From: Limnohabitans sp. JirII-31
GTDB taxonomy: Bacteria > Pseudomonadota > Gammaproteobacteria > Burkholderiales > Burkholderiaceae_C
Direction of reading: 5' to 3'
Assembly: GCF_002778315.1 (NCBI RefSeq)
Contig: NZ_NESA01000004.1
Location: 177,770 to 241,769, forward strand
DNA length: 64,000 nt
In this document: piece after piece, positions 60,552 through 64,000 of the stretch
How the letters are laid out: each line of letters starts with the position of its first letter
How positions within the stretch are numbered: the first letter of the stretch is position 1
Position numbers and translations under genes: made by a program
Notes under the pieces: model-generated
Database searches by the model: none
What the model was told of the DNA's origin: nothing
What the model saw: the letters and a program-made list of their open reading frames with translations, nothing else

Positions 60552-60691
60552 TATTTTTTCGTCGCTGCGTTTTCAATCGCCGTGCCGGCTTTTTGCACAT
60601 CCTGCCCCATGCCTTTGACGGTGTTGCAAGCACTCAAGCTGGCGCTGGCAAGCAAGGCCAGGCAGACCCAGAAAAATTTGGTGGTGTTCAT
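60551..60691 (-). CDS. Entericidin-type small lipoprotein
   Basis: The 46-residue product has a signal peptide with lipobox LSAC (C22 acceptor), then a short mature part [20 protein letters not shown] typical of the entericidin A/B family. These are cell-envelope lipoproteins, toxin and antidote in E. coli, though in other bacteria the role is unclear. It lies between leuC and leuD and is coupled to leuD. The gene is complete. Confidence 0.85.
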   Translation of the reverse strand: MNTTKFFWVCLALLASASLSACNTVKGMGQDVQKAGTAIENAATKK

Positions 60692-60710
60692 CAACGTACT
60701 CCCTTGAGGT

Positions 60711-62162
60711 TCAAGCAAACTTGCGCACGTCCACAAAGTGGCCGTGAATTGCTGCGGCAGCAGCCATGGCAGGGCTGACCAAGTGGGTGCGCCCACCTGC
60801 GCCTTGACGGCCTTCGAAGTTGCGGTTGCTGGTCGATGCACAGCGTTCGCCTGGCTCTAAGCGGTCGGCGTTCATGGCCAAACACATCGAGCAACCGGGT
60901 TCACGCCACTCAAAGCCAGCGGCCTTGAAAATTTCGTGCAGCCCTTCACGCTCGGCCTGTTCTTTCACCAAGCCAGAGCCTGGTACCACCAAGGCCTGTT
61001 TGACGTTCTTGGCCACTTTCTGTCCCAGCTTCTTGACCACTGCTGCTGCTTCACGCATGTCTTCGATGCGGCTGTTGGTGCACGAACCGATGAACACTTT
61101 GTCCACAAAAATATCGTTGATGGCCTTGCCTGGCGTGAGGTTCATGTAGGTCAAGGCACGCTCGATGGCGCTGCGCTTGTTGGCGTCTTTTTCTTTGTCC
61201 GGGTCTGGCACGCGGTCTTCGATAGACAGCACCATCTCGGGGGAGGTGCCCCAGGTCACTTGCGGCAAGATTTGGGTGGCATCGAGTTCCACCACCGCGT
61301 CAAACTTGGCGTCGGTGTCGGAATGCAAGGTCTTCCAGTAAGACACGGCGTTGTCCCACTCGACACCGCCCACAAACTGGCCGGTGGCCTTGTCGGTGCC
61401 AGGCGACAGCAAGCGGCCTTTGACGTAGTCAATGGTTTTGTCGTCCACGGCCACCAAGCCAGCGCGTGCGCCGCCTTCAATGGCCATGTTGCACAAGGTC
61501 ATGCGACCTTCCATGCTCAAACCGCGAATTGCTGAACCGGCAAACTCAATCGTGTAGCCCGTGCCGCCTGCGGTGCCGATCTTGCCAATGATGGCCAGCA
61601 CCACGTCTTTGGCCGTCACGCCTTTGGCCAAAGCACCGTCAACTTTGATCAACATGTTCTTGGCTTTTTTGGCCAGCAGCGTTTGCGTGGCCATGACGTG
61701 TTCGACTTCTGAGGTACCAATGCCGTGGGCCAATGCGCCAAACGCACCGTGGGTGGAGGTGTGGCTGTCGCCGCACACCACGGTCATGCCGGGCAAGGTG
61801 GCGCCGTTCTCTGGGCCAATCACGTGCACGATGCCTTGACGCTTGGACATGAACGGGAAGAACGCTGCCGCGCCAAAAGCTGAGATATTGCTATCCAGTG
61901 TGGTGATTTGTTCTTTGCTGATGGGGTCTGTGATGCCGTCATAACCCAGCTCCCAGCCCGTGGTCGGGGTGTTGTGGTCGGCTGTGGCCACGATCGAGCT
62001 GACGCGCCACACCTTGCGACCGGCTTCGCGCAGGCCTTCAAAAGCTTGTGGGCTGGTCACTTCGTGCACCAAATGGCGGTCAATGTAGAGGATGGCGGTG
62101 CCGTCTTCTTCGGTATGGACGACGTGCTCGTCCCAAATCTTGTCGTACAGGGTGCGTCCCAT
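60711..62162 (-). CDS. leuC: 3-isopropylmalate dehydratase large subunit
   Basis: LeuC carries the [4Fe-4S] cluster of isopropylmalate isomerase. The 483-residue product has the cluster cysteines in [11 protein letters not shown] and [11 protein letters not shown], plus [20 protein letters not shown] 62162 ([10 protein letters not shown]) matches the family; an in-frame ATG at 62189 gives nine extra residues. The mRNA around this start can form the stem GAGTCT/AGACTC with the ribosome site AAAGGA in its loop. Confidence 0.97.
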   Translation of the reverse strand: MGRTLYDKIWDEHVVHTEEDGTAILYIDRHLVHEVTSPQAFEGLREAGRKVWRVSSIVATADHNTPTTGWELGYDGITDPISKEQITTLDSNISAFGAAAFFPFMSKRQGIVHVIGPENGATLPGMTVVCGDSHTSTHGAFGALAHGIGTSEVEHVMATQTLLAKKAKNMLIKVDGALAKGVTAKDVVLAIIGKIGTAGGTGYTIEFAGSAIRGLSMEGRMTLCNMAIEGGARAGLVAVDDKTIDYVKGRLLSPGTDKATGQFVGGVEWDNAVSYWKTLHSDTDAKFDAVVELDATQILPQVTWGTSPEMVLSIEDRVPDPDKEKDANKRSAIERALTYMNLTPGKAINDIFVDKVFIGSCTNSRIEDMREAAAVVKKLGQKVAKNVKQALVVPGSGLVKEQAEREGLHEIFKAAGFEWREPGCSMCLAMNADRLEPGERCASTSNRNFEGRQGAGGRTHLVSPAMAAAAAIHGHFVDVRKFA

Positions 62163-62494
62163 GAGTCTTCCTTTGGTACAGACTCTCATTTTAGGCCGAT
62201 GGATCCACACAAACGGCGCGAGGTTTTTATCTGCCCTGATCGATCATGAACGCAGCACAGGCCCAGCAAACCACAGGGCTGGCGCCGCCATCAAGCCCTT
62301 GCCGCTGCACATGAGCGCTGTCATCTGCACGACAAAGCCCGGGGGGCGTGGGCCCTGGAGGCAAGAAAAAACCTGTCTTTGCGCAGTTTTAGGCCATTCT
62401 TTTGCTGGACTCAGCGCAAAATAGGGGGGCTGTCAGTTTCGAGGCCTTGCTTTGGACTGTGCCTGCACATCCCCACACTCATCAAGGAATCTCC
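62163..62494. promoter_or_regulatory. Divergent leuC/bactofilin intergenic region
   Basis: This 332-base gap must hold the leuC promoter (minus) and the bactofilin promoter (plus). Apart from the leuC start hairpin (62163-62185) and a TTTTGC/GCAAAA pair near 62400-62420, I see no clear promoter boxes or genes in it. Confidence 0.5.
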
Positions 62495-62824
62495 ATGGCT
62501 GAACAAGCTGCATTGACAAACAACCTGGTCATCGGCGAGGGCGTCACTTTCAACGGGACCATCGTGGCACCAGGGAAAGTTTTGATCAATGGCTCGGTCA
62601 GCGGCGAGCTCCAAGCCGACGACTTGCAGATTGGCAAGAACGGCAAAGTCACGGGCAAAGTGCAGGCTCGTGAAATTGATGTGCATGGTGAACTCAACGA
62701 AGACATCAATTGCAAAGAGCACATCCTCATCCACAGCACCGGCAAAGTCACTGGTAGCCTGGAATATTCAGAGCTTGAAATTCAACGCGGCGGCCGTTTT
62801 CACGGCGACATGAAGCAAAAATAA
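62495..62824 (+). CDS. Bactofilin
   Basis: The 109-residue protein is a bactofilin (DUF583): a central right-handed beta-helix made of short repeats (VTFNGTIVAPGKVLINGSVSGEL, then GKVTGKVQAREIDVHGEL) with short polar ends. Bactofilins polymerise into cytoskeletal filaments without nucleotides. It has no membrane helix. AAGGAA precedes the ATG. The gene is alone; no M23 peptidase partner is adjacent. It lies 72 bases before the CorA-like gene. Confidence 0.93.
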   Translation: MAEQAALTNNLVIGEGVTFNGTIVAPGKVLINGSVSGELQADDLQIGKNGKVTGKVQAREIDVHGELNEDINCKEHILIHSTGKVTGSLEYSELEIQRGGRFHGDMKQK

Positions 62825-62857
62825 TTTCAACGACAGCAGGCACGCACCTCCTGCGAA

Positions 62858-62875
62858 TGTGACATTCTTGTCACA
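62858..62875 (+). promoter_or_regulatory. Inverted repeat before the CorA-like gene
   Basis: TGTGAC-N6-GTCACA is a perfect 6-bp dyad 21 bases before the ATG of the CorA-like gene. It resembles CRP half-sites but has eight, not six, bases between TGTGA and TCACA. It may be an operator. Confidence 0.35.
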
Positions 62876-62896
62876 CCTGTGCCCCACAATCGGCAC

Positions 62897-64000
62897 ATGA
62901 GAATCTTCCACATCACTACGCAAGCCGTGGTCGAAACGGTTGAATTGCCTGCTTGCATGCCAGAGCACGGCTTTGTGTGGATGGCTTTTGCGCGCCGCGA
63001 ATTCGAGGTTTTGCAGCAAGCCATTCAAACGACGCTGGAGCACATGTGCGGCGCGCAAATCGTCGATTTGCATGTCTCAGACGTGCTCAACAACCAATTG
63101 CCTTCGCATTACGACTACACCTCGGATTACCACCTGATGGTGTTTCGTCGCCTAGCTGCAGGACAAACAGAGTCTGACCTGTCACGGCCCGGCGCCATCT
63201 TGCACCGATCGCGTGAAAAAGGTGGTCCGCCTGTGCTGCACCGCATCGACACCAGCCCGGTCGCTTTTGTCGTCTTTGACCGTGTGGTGGTCACCGTGCA
63301 TCCCACCGACTGTGCGGTACGCGACAGCTTTGCGGCACGTCTGCTCCACACGGCGCAATCGTCGCTGAACCAGCAAGCCAACCGCATGCCCATGAGCCCG
63401 CCCGACTTGATGCTGCGTGTCATCAGTCAAATGGTGGATGGCTACTTGAATCTGCGCCGCGAACTGACCCGCCAACTCGACCATTGGCAGACCGAACTGA
63501 TCAACCCCAACACCCGCTTCAACAACTGGAGTGCTTTGTTGGATGCACGTTTGTCATTGCATCATTTGGATGAAATTTGTGAAGACCAACGCGCCGCCAT
63601 CCAAGATTGGATTGATGCCCTGGATGCAGTCAGCGAGCCCCACGCCGAGCATGTGCGCTCGTTTGAGTTACTCAAGGTGCGCAGCCGCGATGTGTTGGAG
63701 CACATTGAGCGCGTGGTCCACCATGTGCGTCGTTTAGAGCAAAGTGCCGAGACAGCGGTGCAAATGCACTTCAACGCGCAAAGCAACCGTACCAACGACA
63801 TCATGCGCACGCTCACCGTGTTGACGGCCATCTTTTTGCCCCTGAATCTGATCACCGGCTTCTTTGGCATGAACTTCGAGAATTTCCCCATCCTCCATGA
63901 CGCGCAAGGCCTGTGGTGGACCTTGGTCAGCATGGGGCTTTTGGCAGTGGTGCTGGTGGTCTTTTTCTGGCGCAAACGCTACTTGGGGCGCAGCAGCTGA
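62897..64000 (+). CDS. CorA-family magnesium transporter
   Basis: The 367-residue protein has a long cytoplasmic N-terminal domain and two C-terminal membrane segments (about 306-323 and 339-358) with the selectivity motif GMN at 324-326 in GFFGMNFENFP. Its helical region (170-300) is typical of CorA. The stop codon is the last three bases of the window. ATG 62897 is used; a GTG at 62879 would add six residues. CorA relatives move Mg2+, Co2+, Ni2+ or Zn2+; the ion cannot be told here. Confidence 0.93.
   Translation: MRIFHITTQAVVETVELPACMPEHGFVWMAFARREFEVLQQAIQTTLEHMCGAQIVDLHVSDVLNNQLPSHYDYTSDYHLMVFRRLAAGQTESDLSRPGAILHRSREKGGPPVLHRIDTSPVAFVVFDRVVVTVHPTDCAVRDSFAARLLHTAQSSLNQQANRMPMSPPDLMLRVISQMVDGYLNLRRELTRQLDHWQTELINPNTRFNNWSALLDARLSLHHLDEICEDQRAAIQDWIDALDAVSEPHAEHVRSFELLKVRSRDVLEHIERVVHHVRRLEQSAETAVQMHFNAQSNRTNDIMRTLTVLTAIFLPLNLITGFFGMNFENFPILHDAQGLWWTLVSMGLLAVVLVVFFWRKRYLGRSS

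Overview
This window comes from a betaproteobacterium of the order Burkholderiales, most likely the family Comamonadaceae; the genus cannot be fixed from sequence alone. The evidence is the block order: hemC-hemD-hemX-hemY; rne/rluC; yceD-rpmF-plsX-fabH-fabD-fabG-acpP-fabF; mucD-lepA-lepB-rnc-era-recO-pdxJ-acpS-nagZ; and leuC-ecn-leuD-leuB-asd-fimV-truA-trpF-trpB-trpA-accD. Moderately high GC and an orphan Bug-type binding protein also fit. Nearly all of the window is dense core genome. I found no insertion sequence, prophage, CRISPR array or rRNA, and one tRNA.

Layout. 1-1033 (minus strand): the 5' part of an unrecognised gene with 50-residue tandem repeats, just downstream of a tRNA-Leu(CAA). 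1056-3632: cysM, a Nudix hydrolase and a TusA-like protein, convergent with galU. 3658-6747: valS, carrying an unusual in-frame insertion. 6940-9350: a rubrerythrin / CCG-type iron-sulfur protein / DUF3501 operon. 9431-15611: yaaA, queF, dinB, a small tautomerase, an FMN-dependent 2-hydroxyacid dehydrogenase, an AT-rich patch with a 76-residue orphan, and a pfkB-DUF2127 pair. 15666-21357: argH divergent from hemCDXY. 21381-24257: rne, separated by a 536-base leader region from rluC, a HAD phosphatase, a Rieske protein and an S49 peptidase. 27910-29264: an RsmI-like methylase and maf (minus). 29290-35579: yceD, rpmF and the fatty-acid synthesis cluster. 35590-45560: a YgfX-like protein, mucD, and the lepA-to-nagZ run. 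45597-51024: two small unknown proteins, a Bug binding protein, lysS, fumC, a CHRD lipoprotein and a DUF2789 protein. 51182-62162 (minus): accD, trpAB, trpF, truA, fimV, asd and leuBDC with an embedded entericidin-type lipoprotein. 62495-64000: bactofilin and a CorA-like channel ending at the window edge.

How the genes work together. The fab block supplies fatty acids: PlsX links to phospholipid synthesis, AcpS activates AcpP, and AccD makes malonyl-CoA. hemCDXY makes uroporphyrinogen III. leu, asd, trp, cysM and argH are amino-acid synthesis. valS and lysS charge tRNAs. rne, rnc, era, truA, rluC and yceD serve RNA maturation and ribosome assembly. lepB, mucD, the S49 peptidase and fimV serve the envelope.

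The least described unit is the rubrerythrin/iron-sulfur/DUF3501 cassette. Other points worth checking are the repeat protein at the left edge, the valS insertion, the absence of rpoE-rseA-rseB in front of mucD, and the structured 478-base gap before lepA with a possible small RNA.
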